Part shown: positions 49,770-59,990 of the stretch, in pieces
Layout of the letters: each line of letters begins with the position of its first letter
Numbering within the stretch: position 1 is the stretch's first letter
From: Aequorivita sp.
GTDB taxonomy: Bacteria; Bacteroidota; Bacteroidia; Flavobacteriales; Flavobacteriaceae
Length of the DNA stretch: 64,000 bases
Assembly: GCA_024637015.1 (NCBI GenBank)
Contig: JAGXGE010000015.1
Location: forward strand, 186,001-250,000
Reading direction: 5' to 3'
The notes under the pieces: generated by a model
Database searches by the model: none
What the model was told of the DNA's origin: nothing
What the model saw: only the letters and a program-made list of their open reading frames with translations
Translations under genes and position numbers: made by a program

Positions 49770-52372
49770 TGAAACAAAATATTAAATTAAATGAACAGTC
49801 AATTAGCCACCTCCTCATACTTTTTTTCATGTTTGTTTTGGCCTCCTGCCCCATTTTGGGGCAGCAAGGGCCAGCAAAATCACTATTGCAACCAAATGAT
49901 TACGATATGTGGCACCACTTGAGAATCACCCAAATTTCTGGGGATGGTCTATGGACTTCCTATAAAATGGACTATGAAATTGAAGCAGACACCTTATTTG
50001 TTTTAAGCTATGACGGCAAGACGGAATATCAGTTTCCCAATGCCCACAGCGGCCAATTCCAACCCAATAAAAAAACGGAATTTTTTGCCTTTAAGGATGA
50101 TCAAAAAGGAATAGGCGTCCTCAATCTATCCAAAGGCGAGACGGTATGGGAAGCGGAAGCGGACCGCTTTGAGTTTGATAGTCAGGGGAACTTTCTTGCA
50201 CTTTATAATCCTCAGTCAAACGAGGGATTTTTGAAATTATGGGATCTGGAAAGGGATCAGACCACCGAATTAAAAGGAATTCAAAATTTTAAATTTGGTC
50301 CTTTGGGAAAAAGAGTCGTTGTAATAAGCAAGGATTCTACTGAAACGACGGTATCACTACTGCGACTAAAGGACATGCTACAGTCTGTTATCATAAAAAC
50401 CAAAAATTCAGAATTCATATACCCCACGTGGAACGATACAGGCGATGGCTTGGTTTTTATGGAAAGCACTCCAAATTCGGGACAGCGGCTCTATTATTTT
50501 GAGGATAAAAAAACACCGATGCTCAGGGAATTGGACGAAATTGATTTAAGAACGCTCGAAAGTTTTGCTATAAGCAAAATTCCACTTTCCTTTTCCAGGG
50601 ATGGGGAAAGGATATTCTTTTGGACCCATAGCCCAGACAATGATTCACTTAACAAAGAGAAAGACAGTGTAAACGTGCAGGTTTGGAAGGGCACAGACAA
50701 ATGGATATACCCTAGGCAGCAGGTGGATTGGGAATTCAACCATGCCGATAAACTGGCGGTATGGTGGCCCAAAACAAAAAAAATAGTTCAGATAGGTACG
50801 GAGGAAAGACCCGAGGTAATTCTTGTCGGGGATGAAAAGTATGCACTTACTTATAATGTTTTGACGTACGAACCGCAATTCAGACAAGCCCCGCGAACAG
50901 ATTTTTATATTACCGATTTGGATACAGGGGAAACATCCTTATTTGCCAAGGAATTGGAAACAGCCTTGGGCTACCTTAGCATTGATCCCAACGGAAAATA
51001 CATTGCATATTTCCTTGAAGGAACATGGTGGTTATATGATATTGAAAACAAAAAGCATTTAAATAGTACCGGACAAACCCCAAACTCCTTTACTTATAAA
51101 TTTCCACCGCATACTTTAGATAGCACTCCTTATGGAAACATGGGCTGGACCACCAAGGGTGAATTCTTGGTTTATGACGAATTCGATATTTGGAAAATAG
51201 GGGCAGGAACTAAAAACCCAAAACGACTTACAAACGGACGGGAGAGAGATATCCGTTATAGGGAATACAAAGGTCTTTATAATGGTTTCCGTTCCCTTTC
51301 AGATATTTCTCGGGATAAGCCAATTGATCTCGCTAAGCCTATTATCCTATCTACGCAGGATTCCCTCTTCATTCAAGGTTATGCCTTATTGGAGCCGGGT
51401 GGCAAGGTAAAGGACTTATTAAACGAAAACGGAAGAATTACGGAATTGCGAAAGGCAAAATTCACCGATAATTATATTTATGTAAAGCAGAAAAACGATG
51501 CACCTCCTTCACTCTGGAAAAAAGCAGGAAAAGATGCCAAGCTTTTGGTACAATCAAATGAACAACAGCATAGGTTTCTTACTGGCAAAACAGAATTGAT
51601 TTCTTACACAATCGATCAAGGGCAAAAACTGCATGGAATTCTTCACTATCCTGATAATTTTGAAGCCGGAAAACAATACCCTATGATAGTGTATGTTTAC
51701 GAAATGATAGGTTATAAATACCAAAAATATAATAATCCAAGTTACTATAATGGCACTGGTTATAACTACAGGAATTTTACGGCGTCGGGGTATTTTGTTC
51801 TGGAACCGGATATTTTGATCCAAAAGGGCAATCCTGGTGGCTCCGCTACCGATTGTGTAGCAAGGGCAGTTAATAAAGTTTTGGAAAAGGGGTACATAGA
51901 TAAAGACGCCATGGGACTGATTGGTCATTCCTTTGGAGGCTATGAGAGCGCTTTTATTATCTCACAGACCAATATATTTGCTGCAGCCGTAGTGGGCTCA
52001 GGTATTTTTGATCTTACAGCATCCTATCATAACATTAATAAAGATACCGGCAGGCCGGAGCATTGGCATTATGAGGACCATCAGTGGCAGATGGGCAAAA
52101 GTTTTTATGAGGGCAAGGAACTGTACAAGCGAAACTCCCCAGTGGAGTTTGCCCAGAACATAAAGACCCCAACCTTAATATGGACTGGAAACAAGGATTA
52201 TCAGGTAAATTGGCATCAAAGTGAGGCCATGTATCTAGCCTTGCGTCGTTTACATGTGGAAGTGGAATTACGAATTTATGAAAACGAAAGCCATTCCCTT
52301 GCAATACAAAAAAACCAAAAAGATCTTACAAAAAGAATTCAAGATTGGTTCAATAAATATTTAAAAAAGTAA
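49769..52372 (+). CDS. S9 family prolyl oligopeptidase-like peptidase
   Basis: C-term alpha/beta hydrolase: GLIGHSFGGYESAFIIS, PTLIWTGNKDYQVNWHQSEAMYLALRR, ENESHSL; start ATG overlaps susD stop (TAATG). Confidence 0.9.
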   Translation: MKQNIKLNEQSISHLLILFFMFVLASCPILGQQGPAKSLLQPNDYDMWHHLRITQISGDGLWTSYKMDYEIEADTLFVLSYDGKTEYQFPNAHSGQFQPNKKTEFFAFKDDQKGIGVLNLSKGETVWEAEADRFEFDSQGNFLALYNPQSNEGFLKLWDLERDQTTELKGIQNFKFGPLGKRVVVISKDSTETTVSLLRLKDMLQSVIIKTKNSEFIYPTWNDTGDGLVFMESTPNSGQRLYYFEDKKTPMLRELDEIDLRTLESFAISKIPLSFSRDGERIFFWTHSPDNDSLNKEKDSVNVQVWKGTDKWIYPRQQVDWEFNHADKLAVWWPKTKKIVQIGTEERPEVILVGDEKYALTYNVLTYEPQFRQAPRTDFYITDLDTGETSLFAKELETALGYLSIDPNGKYIAYFLEGTWWLYDIENKKHLNSTGQTPNSFTYKFPPHTLDSTPYGNMGWTTKGEFLVYDEFDIWKIGAGTKNPKRLTNGRERDIRYREYKGLYNGFRSLSDISRDKPIDLAKPIILSTQDSLFIQGYALLEPGGKVKDLLNENGRITELRKAKFTDNYIYVKQKNDAPPSLWKKAGKDAKLLVQSNEQQHRFLTGKTELISYTIDQGQKLHGILHYPDNFEAGKQYPMIVYVYEMIGYKYQKYNNPSYYNGTGYNYRNFTASGYFVLEPDILIQKGNPGGSATDCVARAVNKVLEKGYIDKDAMGLIGHSFGGYESAFIISQTNIFAAAVVGSGIFDLTASYHNINKDTGRPEHWHYEDHQWQMGKSFYEGKELYKRNSPVEFAQNIKTPTLIWTGNKDYQVNWHQSEAMYLALRRLHVEVELRIYENESHSLAIQKNQKDLTKRIQDWFNKYLKK

Positions 52373-52398
52373 TATAAATTAATAATTACAAATTGAAA

Positions 52399-52427
52399 GA
52401 TGCCCCAAATGGGGCATCTTTTTTTTT
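52399..52427. terminator. Terminator downstream of S9 peptidase
   Basis: AGATGCCCC-aaat-GGGGCATCT-T8, perfect stem. Confidence 0.9.
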
Positions 52428-52434
52428 AAGGCAA

Positions 52435-52698
52435 TCAAGGTTGCCAGTTCATAAATAAAGGTAAGGAACAACTCGTTGGTCCATTCTTACCAAAAACAAT
52501 TCTACCTGTGTTGTCTGTACAAGTTGCGGTACTTGACAGATCACATTTCCCGTGGGGAACGCAGACACCGTTTTGGTAAATGTAACCCTGCACAAGGGCC
52601 ATTTCTTCCTTACCATCATCCTGTGAGGCAAAAGCTGCCGCAATAGCAAGCATAAAGGCCGCCACAGGTAACAAAAACTTGAATTTTAAATTTCTCAT
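52435..52698 (-). CDS. DUF6520-like small exported Cys-containing protein
   Basis: MRNLKFKFLLPVAAFMLAIAAAFAS leader; C-terminal four-cysteine segment. Confidence 0.8.
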   Translation of the reverse strand: MRNLKFKFLLPVAAFMLAIAAAFASQDDGKEEMALVQGYIYQNGVCVPHGKCDLSSTATCTDNTGRIVFGKNGPTSCSLPLFMNWQP

Positions 52699-52784
52699 GA
52701 TTTCTAAAATTTAAATTTATAAATATGACCTACTCTCTTCTACAGGTTTTCGGTCTCATCCCTGTTCTTGCAAGAAAAAATCTT

Positions 52785-54275
52785 CTAATAAAAATGGCTA
52801 TTAACTATTTTATAGGCTACTAAGTAATTCCCTTGGAGCGCATATAGCATCCTGTTTTTTATAATAAACTCCCGCGCCTTACTTTTTTCGTGTTTATATA
52901 AATAGAAGCTAAACCGATAGCTTTGGTCGCTAAGGTCATATACGTCTATTAGGTTAGCTTCCTCCATCATATTTTCAGGTTCAAGTTTTCCAAGTCGCGG
53001 GGAATCTATCAATAAGAGCTCTTGTGTAGTAGCACTATTTTTATTTACCAAAACGGTATTGCCGCCAAGTTTTCTTTGGTCTTTGGTATTGTTTTCTGCT
53101 ATATGGAGTTGGGCCTTACTAACAGTATCAATAGTTCTTCCCCGAAACTCCAATTCCAAATTTTGTTTTGAAACTATATACTGGTTTCTGTAGTAATAGG
53201 TAAAAATTAATTTATCGAGGCTGGAATTATAAATTAACCTTCCATCTGTATCAAACACACCATCAAACTGTTTTTCCAAAAGTTCCTCACTGAATATCCC
53301 TTTTAGGGAATCTTCAATGTCAATAGTCCCAATTATATTTTCACGGTTAACGCCGCTACTGGATTGAACGGCCAACTTATGGTTATTGATAGGGTAAGCG
53401 TGGTTAAAATAATAATCTCCCTGCATTTTGGTTGAAGCTTTCCAAACGGTGATATCGCCTTGAAGTATTATGGGCACAGTACCATCGGTAACATAAAATT
53501 TTGGAGGTACCACCCACACCTTAACGGTACGGTAAGGCAGATCCATTTGGTCCAATTTTATCATTGAGGTTGTGGTGTCCCTAAGACTGCTGTCGATGAC
53601 CGTCATTAATAGTGGAGCCGTACTATTTCCCAAATAGATTTTCCCATTTCCAACCCCTGCAAAATAATAGGAACTGTACTTTAAATCGAAACTGTGGATT
53701 TTTTCTATTGCGTGGGGCATATACCTTCTCTGAAACGCATTATTCCGATGCATCTTCTTCTCCGAAAATGCAAACAGCAAGGCAACAATACTAATCCCAA
53801 TAATGGCAAGGGTGGTGAGCAAAAGCAATTTCTTTTTTGGGTTCCTGTACGCTAAGAAAAAAATAGCCAATGCGGCCAACACGATAAAAACAATATTAAA
53901 GATGAGGTGCTGCGTCCAGCTTAGTTTTTCCAAAACGCCCCCGCAGGAGCAGGGGATAAAGTCGGAGAAATTAAGGATGATATAGATATAGGCCGTAAAC
54001 ATTACCATAAGGGTAAAGGCAGCATGGAGAGCCAAGGTTCTATACTTTGGCACCATCAACAAAAGGGCAATAGCTATTTCTATCCCCGGTACCAGCCAAG
54101 CAATTACCCCAGCATAAGCACTGAGCAGGGGAGATTGTGCCAGTTGGATGGTGAAGGTTTCAAAGTCGAGGAGCTTGCTAGTGGCTGCGTATATAAAAAG
54201 CAATACAAAAGATAATCCAACAGTAGTTATAACTAGAGTTGCCTTTTTTCCTTTTTTAGAACTGTCCCTATGCAT
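52785..54275 (-). CDS. MauE/DoxX-like redox membrane protein with extracytoplasmic C-terminal domain
   Basis: N-term FIYAATSKLLDFETFTIQLAQSPLLSAYAGVIAWLVPGIEIAIALLLMV...CSCGGVLEKLSWTQHLIFNIVF (MauE-like). Confidence 0.8.
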   Translation of the reverse strand: MHRDSSKKGKKATLVITTVGLSFVLLFIYAATSKLLDFETFTIQLAQSPLLSAYAGVIAWLVPGIEIAIALLLMVPKYRTLALHAAFTLMVMFTAYIYIILNFSDFIPCSCGGVLEKLSWTQHLIFNIVFIVLAALAIFFLAYRNPKKKLLLLTTLAIIGISIVALLFAFSEKKMHRNNAFQRRYMPHAIEKIHSFDLKYSSYYFAGVGNGKIYLGNSTAPLLMTVIDSSLRDTTTSMIKLDQMDLPYRTVKVWVVPPKFYVTDGTVPIILQGDITVWKASTKMQGDYYFNHAYPINNHKLAVQSSSGVNRENIIGTIDIEDSLKGIFSEELLEKQFDGVFDTDGRLIYNSSLDKLIFTYYYRNQYIVSKQNLELEFRGRTIDTVSKAQLHIAENNTKDQRKLGGNTVLVNKNSATTQELLLIDSPRLGKLEPENMMEEANLIDVYDLSDQSYRFSFYLYKHEKSKAREFIIKNRMLYALQGNYLVAYKIVNSHFY

Positions 54276-54495
54276 ATCATAATTTCAATTACATAAAATT
54301 AATGCACCTCCCTAAGAAGGAAGTAGGGTTGAAGGATACAATGAGTAAGGGTAAAACCTTACTATGAAAAGTAGTAAGTGCTAATTGAAATTTCAAAGAG
54401 TAATTAAGAACTATATAAATTGCTGGCGCGTTCGTCTCGCCCATGGCTGCAAAGCTGTATCCTCCAATAGAAGGTGTATTATATCCGAGCCAAAC

Positions 54496-54708
54496 CGTCA
54501 TTGCAAGCACAGCGCGACAAATCGAAGATTCAACGGAGTTAACCTCATGACCCAAACCGTCATTGCGAGCGCAGCGCGGCAATCCCATGAGGCTACTTGC
54601 CATCATGATTAAAACTACACCACAACAGATTGCTTCAGTCGTAAACTCCTTCGCAATGACGTTAATCAATCATGACCCAAACCGTCATTGCGAGCGCAGC
54701 GCGGGAAA
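54496..54708. repeat. Cluster of CGTCATTGCGAG...GCAATC interspersed repeats (3 forward, 1 inverted)
   Basis: Copies at 54496-54523, 54558-54584, 54683-54708 and inverted 54628-54661. Confidence 0.85.
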
Positions 54709-54730
54709 TTAGTATCGAGGCCACCGCCCT

Positions 54731-55410
54731 CTATATAAACCCCTTATCCCTAGCACGCATTACCAGATCAATATCATTACCTTCCTCTACATCAAAAATT
54801 TCCTTTAATCTTTTTTTCCGTTTCTCAATACCCGCTATGGAAAGTGGAATAAAATTGGGCAGATCTTTGGTAAGCTTCCCCACAGAAATGTAATATAGCA
54901 TTAACCGATCCCACCTGTCTAAATGGTATTTAATGAATTGTTGCTTTCTTAAATACTTGGTAACGGTTTTACTGTAATAAGGTGGGTCTTCCATTACGTC
55001 CAGTACAGCTTGCGGAAAGTTGGAAGGCGTTACATCACTCTTTATCATCAGCCCTTCCGGATTGATGCTCTCCAATAAATTCTGGATGAGCAAGTTGTTG
55101 TCGAAGGTGGTAATAACAATAAGCTTGGTGTTCGGAAACGTTTCCTGATTTCAATGCCCAAGTCTTCTCCTGTTTGATATTTTTTATCCGTGTGCTTGGG
55201 TAATTGGATATCCAAAAACACCAAATGTAGGGGTCGGTAATTAAAGGTTTCATCCAGCTTGTGGAGGGCCTCTTCAAAAGTGGTTGCATGGTGTATTTTA
55301 AAAGTATAATCTGAATCTTCCTTGTTGATTACCTCCAGCGCACTGGAATAGCCCACCAAGGTCATTTTGTGATCGTCTACCATTAAAACATGTATTTCTT
55401 TTCGTTCCAT
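54731..55410 (-). pseudogene. NarL/LuxR-type response regulator split by a 1-nt frameshift
   Basis: 55048-55410 encodes REC domain; frame continues in 54731-55093 as ...(P)NTKLIVITTFDNNLLIQNLLESINPEG... plus output domain; one missing C near 55131-55137 restores the frame. Confidence 0.75.
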
Positions 55411-55413
55411 TTT

Positions 55414-57444
55414 TTATACATTTTTTGGAAATTGAATCCCTATAGTGGTGCCAATACCAATCATGGAGTTTACTGTTAATTCCCCATTCAGTTTTTTTGC
55501 TCTGGCTTTCAGGTTTTTTAAACCGATACCTTTTCTCGCCAATCCTTTGTTGAATCCCTTTCCATTATCGGTAACGGAAATAACAAAATTGTCCTCCTCC
55601 ACCAAAAAGGAAATAGCTACGTTTGTGGCACTTGCATGCTTAATTACGTTTTGAAGTATTTCATCCAGCATTCTGCAGATATTGATTTTGTACAGATAAT
55701 CTAAATGCTCCCATTCCTCCGAATTTTTATAGGTTAGGGTAAATTGGAAGTTTCCAATTTCGCTGCGCTCTTTAATACTATTTTCAATTTCATTCTTAAA
55801 CCCAAGCTCATCCCAAATAAGGTCATTCCTAAGATCGTGGGAAATATTGCGTATCTCAGATTCAATTTCGGTTAGCAGGTCGATGGAGTTCTTGTGCTGT
55901 TCAAGACTTTCAGTACTACCTTTTAATGCTATAAATGACCACTTAAAACGAATGGCAAATAAGCGCGCCAAAATGCCATCGTGCAATTCCTCCGATATGC
56001 GAAGTCGCTCCTGACTTCTGCCGCGTTCCAAAGTGGTTTTGTTTTCCATGGCCATTAAAAACATGTCTTCATTGTACTGTTGTTGCTCCCGTTCAAAGAG
56101 CAGTTCCTTGTTTTTTACCCGCTGCCTTGTGTTTAGATAAATGAGCAATAGCAGTAGGGTAACCGTGGCTGCACCAATAGTTATCCATAGTCGTTGCCTA
56201 AAAAGTCTTTTGTTTACACGGATATACTTATTGGTCTCATATTTAATGGCCGTGAATTTGTTCCTCAGGTTACGGTCACGTGCATTAAGGGCCTTATCTA
56301 GCGCGATGTGATTTTGTAGATAGGATAAACTATTTGCTTTGTCAAGGGCTGCCAAAAGTTCTAACGCGTTGAGCACATCTCGTGTTAATTGGTTTGCTTC
56401 TGCGCGTTTATAAGCTTCTTTAGCATAAGTTATTCCCCTAACGGTATCGCCAAGCTTGGCGTAGTAGGAGGCAAAACGTAACCTGCTTACTACACCTCCA
56501 GCAGTATCACCTATACTGTCGCGAAGGGCTAATGCCGTTTCCATGGATGCCTTAATATTTACTGCGGCTCCCGAGGCTAAAAGGCTAAAAGCTTTGTTGT
56601 CCAATAATTTGGCATATAGGGAAGGGTGGGAGTTGAGAGTTTCTATACGACTTAAGGCCTTATCAAAGTAAGTGACAGCCTGCTTAAACTGCCCTAATTT
56701 ATGAAGCCGAACGCCCATATTATTCCAAAGTTCCAGTTGATAGTATTCTGAATTTTCAATCTTGGTTAGGATCGCTGCTGCTTTTGTGTAATAAACTAAT
56801 GCCTTTTCGTATTCTTCCATATCGTCCGCATTGGTTCCCAATAAATTGTAACACAAATAGAGTTGTTTGTGTTTTTCTGCTTTCTCAAAATTTTTAATGC
56901 TGCGGAACAATAGAATTTCTGCTCCTGTAAAGTCATTGGTCTGGCTGGAGATATAGGCCATATTGTATAACATCTTTCCGGCGTAATAGGTATTTTTGAT
57001 GGATGAAAAGAGTTTGAAAGCACTATTGTAATGGGAATAGCTGCTCTCAAATTTTTTCTCCCTTAAATAATACGCCCCATAATTCCAATGTGCATCTGCG
57101 AGCAGGGACGGGTTTTCTAATTGTTGCGCAAGCATAAGGCCTTCTGAGGCTACGCTATTGAAAAAGGCCGAATCTTGAAGGTGTGAGGACGCTTCAACTA
57201 TTTTACTGATTTGGGAGTACTTAAGGCTATCCTGATAGGTGTGCTTTAAAACTTGGTAGGAAATTTTTAGGAGCCGTATTCTTGTTTGTGGGGAAAGGGA
57301 ATCTTCTTGCGATTTATTGTAATACTTCTCAAAATCGGAAAGTTTTTTAATGCTTTGGGCAGGACCGGGCGAAGAAAATAAAAGGAGTGTTAGTGAAACC
57401 ACCAATGGAAACTCCCGCCAATATGATTGCTTGTAGGTAAACAT
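55414..57444 (-). CDS. Sensor histidine kinase with TPR-type extracytoplasmic domain
   Basis: TPR-like repeats, one TM segment, RISEELHDGILARLFAIRFKWS (HisKA_3), HATPase GKGFNKGLARKGIGLKNLKARAKKLNGEL. Confidence 0.9.
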   Translation of the reverse strand: MFTYKQSYWREFPLVVSLTLLLFSSPGPAQSIKKLSDFEKYYNKSQEDSLSPQTRIRLLKISYQVLKHTYQDSLKYSQISKIVEASSHLQDSAFFNSVASEGLMLAQQLENPSLLADAHWNYGAYYLREKKFESSYSHYNSAFKLFSSIKNTYYAGKMLYNMAYISSQTNDFTGAEILLFRSIKNFEKAEKHKQLYLCYNLLGTNADDMEEYEKALVYYTKAAAILTKIENSEYYQLELWNNMGVRLHKLGQFKQAVTYFDKALSRIETLNSHPSLYAKLLDNKAFSLLASGAAVNIKASMETALALRDSIGDTAGGVVSRLRFASYYAKLGDTVRGITYAKEAYKRAEANQLTRDVLNALELLAALDKANSLSYLQNHIALDKALNARDRNLRNKFTAIKYETNKYIRVNKRLFRQRLWITIGAATVTLLLLLIYLNTRQRVKNKELLFEREQQQYNEDMFLMAMENKTTLERGRSQERLRISEELHDGILARLFAIRFKWSFIALKGSTESLEQHKNSIDLLTEIESEIRNISHDLRNDLIWDELGFKNEIENSIKERSEIGNFQFTLTYKNSEEWEHLDYLYKINICRMLDEILQNVIKHASATNVAISFLVEEDNFVISVTDNGKGFNKGLARKGIGLKNLKARAKKLNGELTVNSMIGIGTTIGIQFPKNV

Positions 57445-57529
57445 AATCAATACATAGGGGGAGTTTACAAATGTAAGAAAAGCCTTTCTATTACAAAAGG
57501 CTTCTCTTAAAATCAGGCTGTTATGGATT

Positions 57530-57691
57530 TCAATCCTTTTCATTATCGGGTTCGGCACTGTGCTCCCCGCCAGTACCATAAATGGGTGGAGTTTTCTGCG
57601 ATTTGCTATCCACAGTTAGTAAGTCTGGCGTACAAGAAGTAAAGAGGCTAGTTAATAAAACTAGACCCAAGAAGGTGATTTTTGTTTTCAT
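57530..57691 (-). CDS. Small lipoprotein (53 aa, not in ORF track)
   Basis: MKTKITFLGLVLLTSLFTSCTPDLLTVDSKSQKTPPIYGTGGEHSAEPDNEKD*; lipobox FTSC. Confidence 0.6.
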   Translation of the reverse strand: MKTKITFLGLVLLTSLFTSCTPDLLTVDSKSQKTPPIYGTGGEHSAEPDNEKD

Positions 57692-57885
57692 CGTGAGCGT
57701 TTTTTTGAGTTAATAAAAATTTAACCCCTCCATATTGAGGGCGCTCATTGTGCACAATGAAACTGGTTTTTAAACCAGAAGGAGAAGCAAACTCCTTAGT
57801 GCTAAGGTAATTTCGAAATGGTAAAAACTGCTTTTATTTATGGGCTATTCAGTGAAGTGCCCAATTGTACAAGTGAAGAAAACCC

Positions 57886-58629
57886 CTATGGCAGTAAATG
57901 AATGGATTTTAATCCAAAAACGGGGTTTTGTGGTTCCGCCAAAATTCGTTTTACTGTTTCTATACGGTCTATATAGGTTTTTGAAAACTGGATCGCCTTT
58001 TCAAAATAGTGTAACATGATTTCCTTTTTCCCATAATCAATCCGCTTTATATAGTACGAGTTTATAACATAACTTCTATGGATTCGCTGGAAGTTATGCG
58101 GTAATTGTAAATGGGTGTGTTTAAGGGTCTCAAACCCATTTATAACGGTACCATCCTTAAGATAAAAATCGGTGGTATAATTGTCTGCCTTTAAGAATAG
58201 AATATCGTCCAAATGAAGATATTGATACTTGTAATAATAGTGAATGCAATGTAGTTTTGTAGGGGAGTATACCGAGTGATAACGACAGATTGCCCTTTCA
58301 ATTTCCATTGGTTTTTCCAATTTATCAACTACATCAACAACCCCTTTTTTATAGGCTTTGAAAGCTTTCTGATAGCAAGTGGTTAGGACAATATATTTGG
58401 GGGGAATACCCAGGATTTTATTTATAAGGGTAATGGTCTTGAAAGGACTTGCTGTTATCGAATCAAAATTTATTAAAACCAGTTCAGGGGCAAACTTTAA
58501 ACTTTTGTTCACTTTTAACGAAAAGCCATCGGTAACGCCCACACAGCTATAGTCCGATAAAGCACAAAAAGCCTTTTGAATAAACTCAATTGTTTTTGGA
58601 TTGCTATCGATTATTAAATAGTATCTCAA
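57886..58629 (-). CDS. LytTR-domain response regulator-like protein with atypical receiver
   Basis: C-term DDILFLKADNYTTDFYLKDGTVINGFETLKHTHLQLPHNFQRIHRSYVINSYYI (LytTR); receiver has VLINFDS at the usual phospho-Asp segment. Confidence 0.85.
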   Translation of the reverse strand: MRYYLIIDSNPKTIEFIQKAFCALSDYSCVGVTDGFSLKVNKSLKFAPELVLINFDSITASPFKTITLINKILGIPPKYIVLTTCYQKAFKAYKKGVVDVVDKLEKPMEIERAICRYHSVYSPTKLHCIHYYYKYQYLHLDDILFLKADNYTTDFYLKDGTVINGFETLKHTHLQLPHNFQRIHRSYVINSYYIKRIDYGKKEIMLHYFEKAIQFSKTYIDRIETVKRILAEPQNPVFGLKSIHLLP

Positions 58630-58770
58630 CTGGAAAGATTTGTAACCGAATATTAAGTATTACAATTGGTATAATAGTAAGGTTCAACCGTACTCTTTGT
58701 ATGGAATATAGTACGTTTAAAGAATAGCCCAATTACTAACTTCACGGTATTAACCAAAATTTGCCCCAGC

Positions 58771-59601
58771 ATGAAGTTTTATATAGAAGAGCTTTCACGT
58801 GTGGAAAGTGAGTTGGAACAACTGGAGCTAGACACTCCAATAATCTATAATAAAGCCGAGAAGGCAATAACACTTTGTAGGGATTCGCTAGGAATAATGC
58901 GGCAAAGGGTTTTAAAAAAAGGGTTTAAGGATACCAAAGCTGAATGCCATTTTTTTAAGGCTGTAAAACCCAAAGTAGTTGGCTATCTCATTCACTTTGT
59001 TAATCTGGGGGCAATTGAGTGCCATAGACCCATAGGGAGTGGGAAGGAAGAGCATAAATTTTATATAGAACAGATTGCTGTTTTAAAGAATTACTTTGTT
59101 GAGCATCGCGAGTTTTATGAATATTACATGCGGGGACTTTCCCATCATGACCTTTTGTTTTTCACCCGAAATACCCCTTCCCCGGAATGGTTCCGTGCTA
59201 ACATTACATCCATAGTGGACACCAACTTTTCAACCTCAAAGGACATGGTACTCGCCCAAATACTAGGTAATACCCTTACCATAAATTACCTAAAGCATAA
59301 ACTATCACGAAAAAAAAGAAAAGCTTTCGGCAATAAGGAAATAATAGCTCCCCTAAAATGGACCGGTTCAAAAGTAGATCTGGTTGAATTGGTATATGCG
59401 CTCCAAGCTAGTAATATGATTAATAATGGGAATGTTGGAATCAAGGAATTGGCCAATAACATGGAGAAGCTTTTTTCAATCGAACTTGGAGATTACTACC
59501 GAACCTTTCTCGAAATAAGGATGCGTAAAAACAACCAAACTAAATTGCTGGATTTTCTAAAGACCTGCATTGAAAATAAAATTATTGAAGCAGATGGGTG
59601 A
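58771..59601 (+). CDS. RteC-domain protein
   Basis: RteC-like (AECHFFKAVKPKVVGYLIHFVNLGAIECHRP...HREFYEYYMRGLSHHDLLFFTR). Confidence 0.85.
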   Translation: MKFYIEELSRVESELEQLELDTPIIYNKAEKAITLCRDSLGIMRQRVLKKGFKDTKAECHFFKAVKPKVVGYLIHFVNLGAIECHRPIGSGKEEHKFYIEQIAVLKNYFVEHREFYEYYMRGLSHHDLLFFTRNTPSPEWFRANITSIVDTNFSTSKDMVLAQILGNTLTINYLKHKLSRKKRKAFGNKEIIAPLKWTGSKVDLVELVYALQASNMINNGNVGIKELANNMEKLFSIELGDYYRTFLEIRMRKNNQTKLLDFLKTCIENKIIEADG

Positions 59602-59721
59602 AGTGAAGTACGAAGTGCGAAGGACGAGGGACGCTGTTATTGTCTGTTGTGGGTTGTCAATTATCAGTTTTTGGTTATGGCCTTGACGCTAATTTCAGCT
59701 GGTTAGCAAAAAAAATAGCAT

Positions 59722-59766
59722 AATTAAACTTTGGCATAACTTCCTATTTTTTGCCATAGTTTAATT
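59722..59766. repeat. 15-bp inverted repeat hairpin downstream of rteC-like gene
   Basis: AATTAAACTTTGGCA / TGCCATAGTTTAATT, 14/15 complementary. Confidence 0.6.
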
Positions 59767-59964
59767 GATTAGTTTTCCACTTTTAAGGTGGTCAACCTAT
59801 ATCAGGGACGTACACAACTCCCGTCTCACGCTTCACGTCTCACTTCTCACAACTCACAACTGACAACTGACACCCCATTCACGGATACTCCATAGTAAAG
59901 CCATAGATACTTCATTAAATTGTAAGAAAACAAGCATTTTTTCCTACAAAATTGAATTCATTCT

Positions 59965-59990
59965 TTCACAACTTGGGTCCAACTTGTGAA
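59965..59990. promoter_or_regulatory. 26-bp near-perfect palindrome upstream of cassette copy 2
   Basis: TTCACAACTTGGGTCCAACTTGTGAA; half-site CCAACTTGTGAA again at 60239-60250. Confidence 0.55.

Noticed and set aside
54289-54669. 126-aa minus-strand ORF
   Set aside because: Made largely of CGTCATTGCGAG repeat translations (e.g. SSLMGLPRCARNDGLGHEV).
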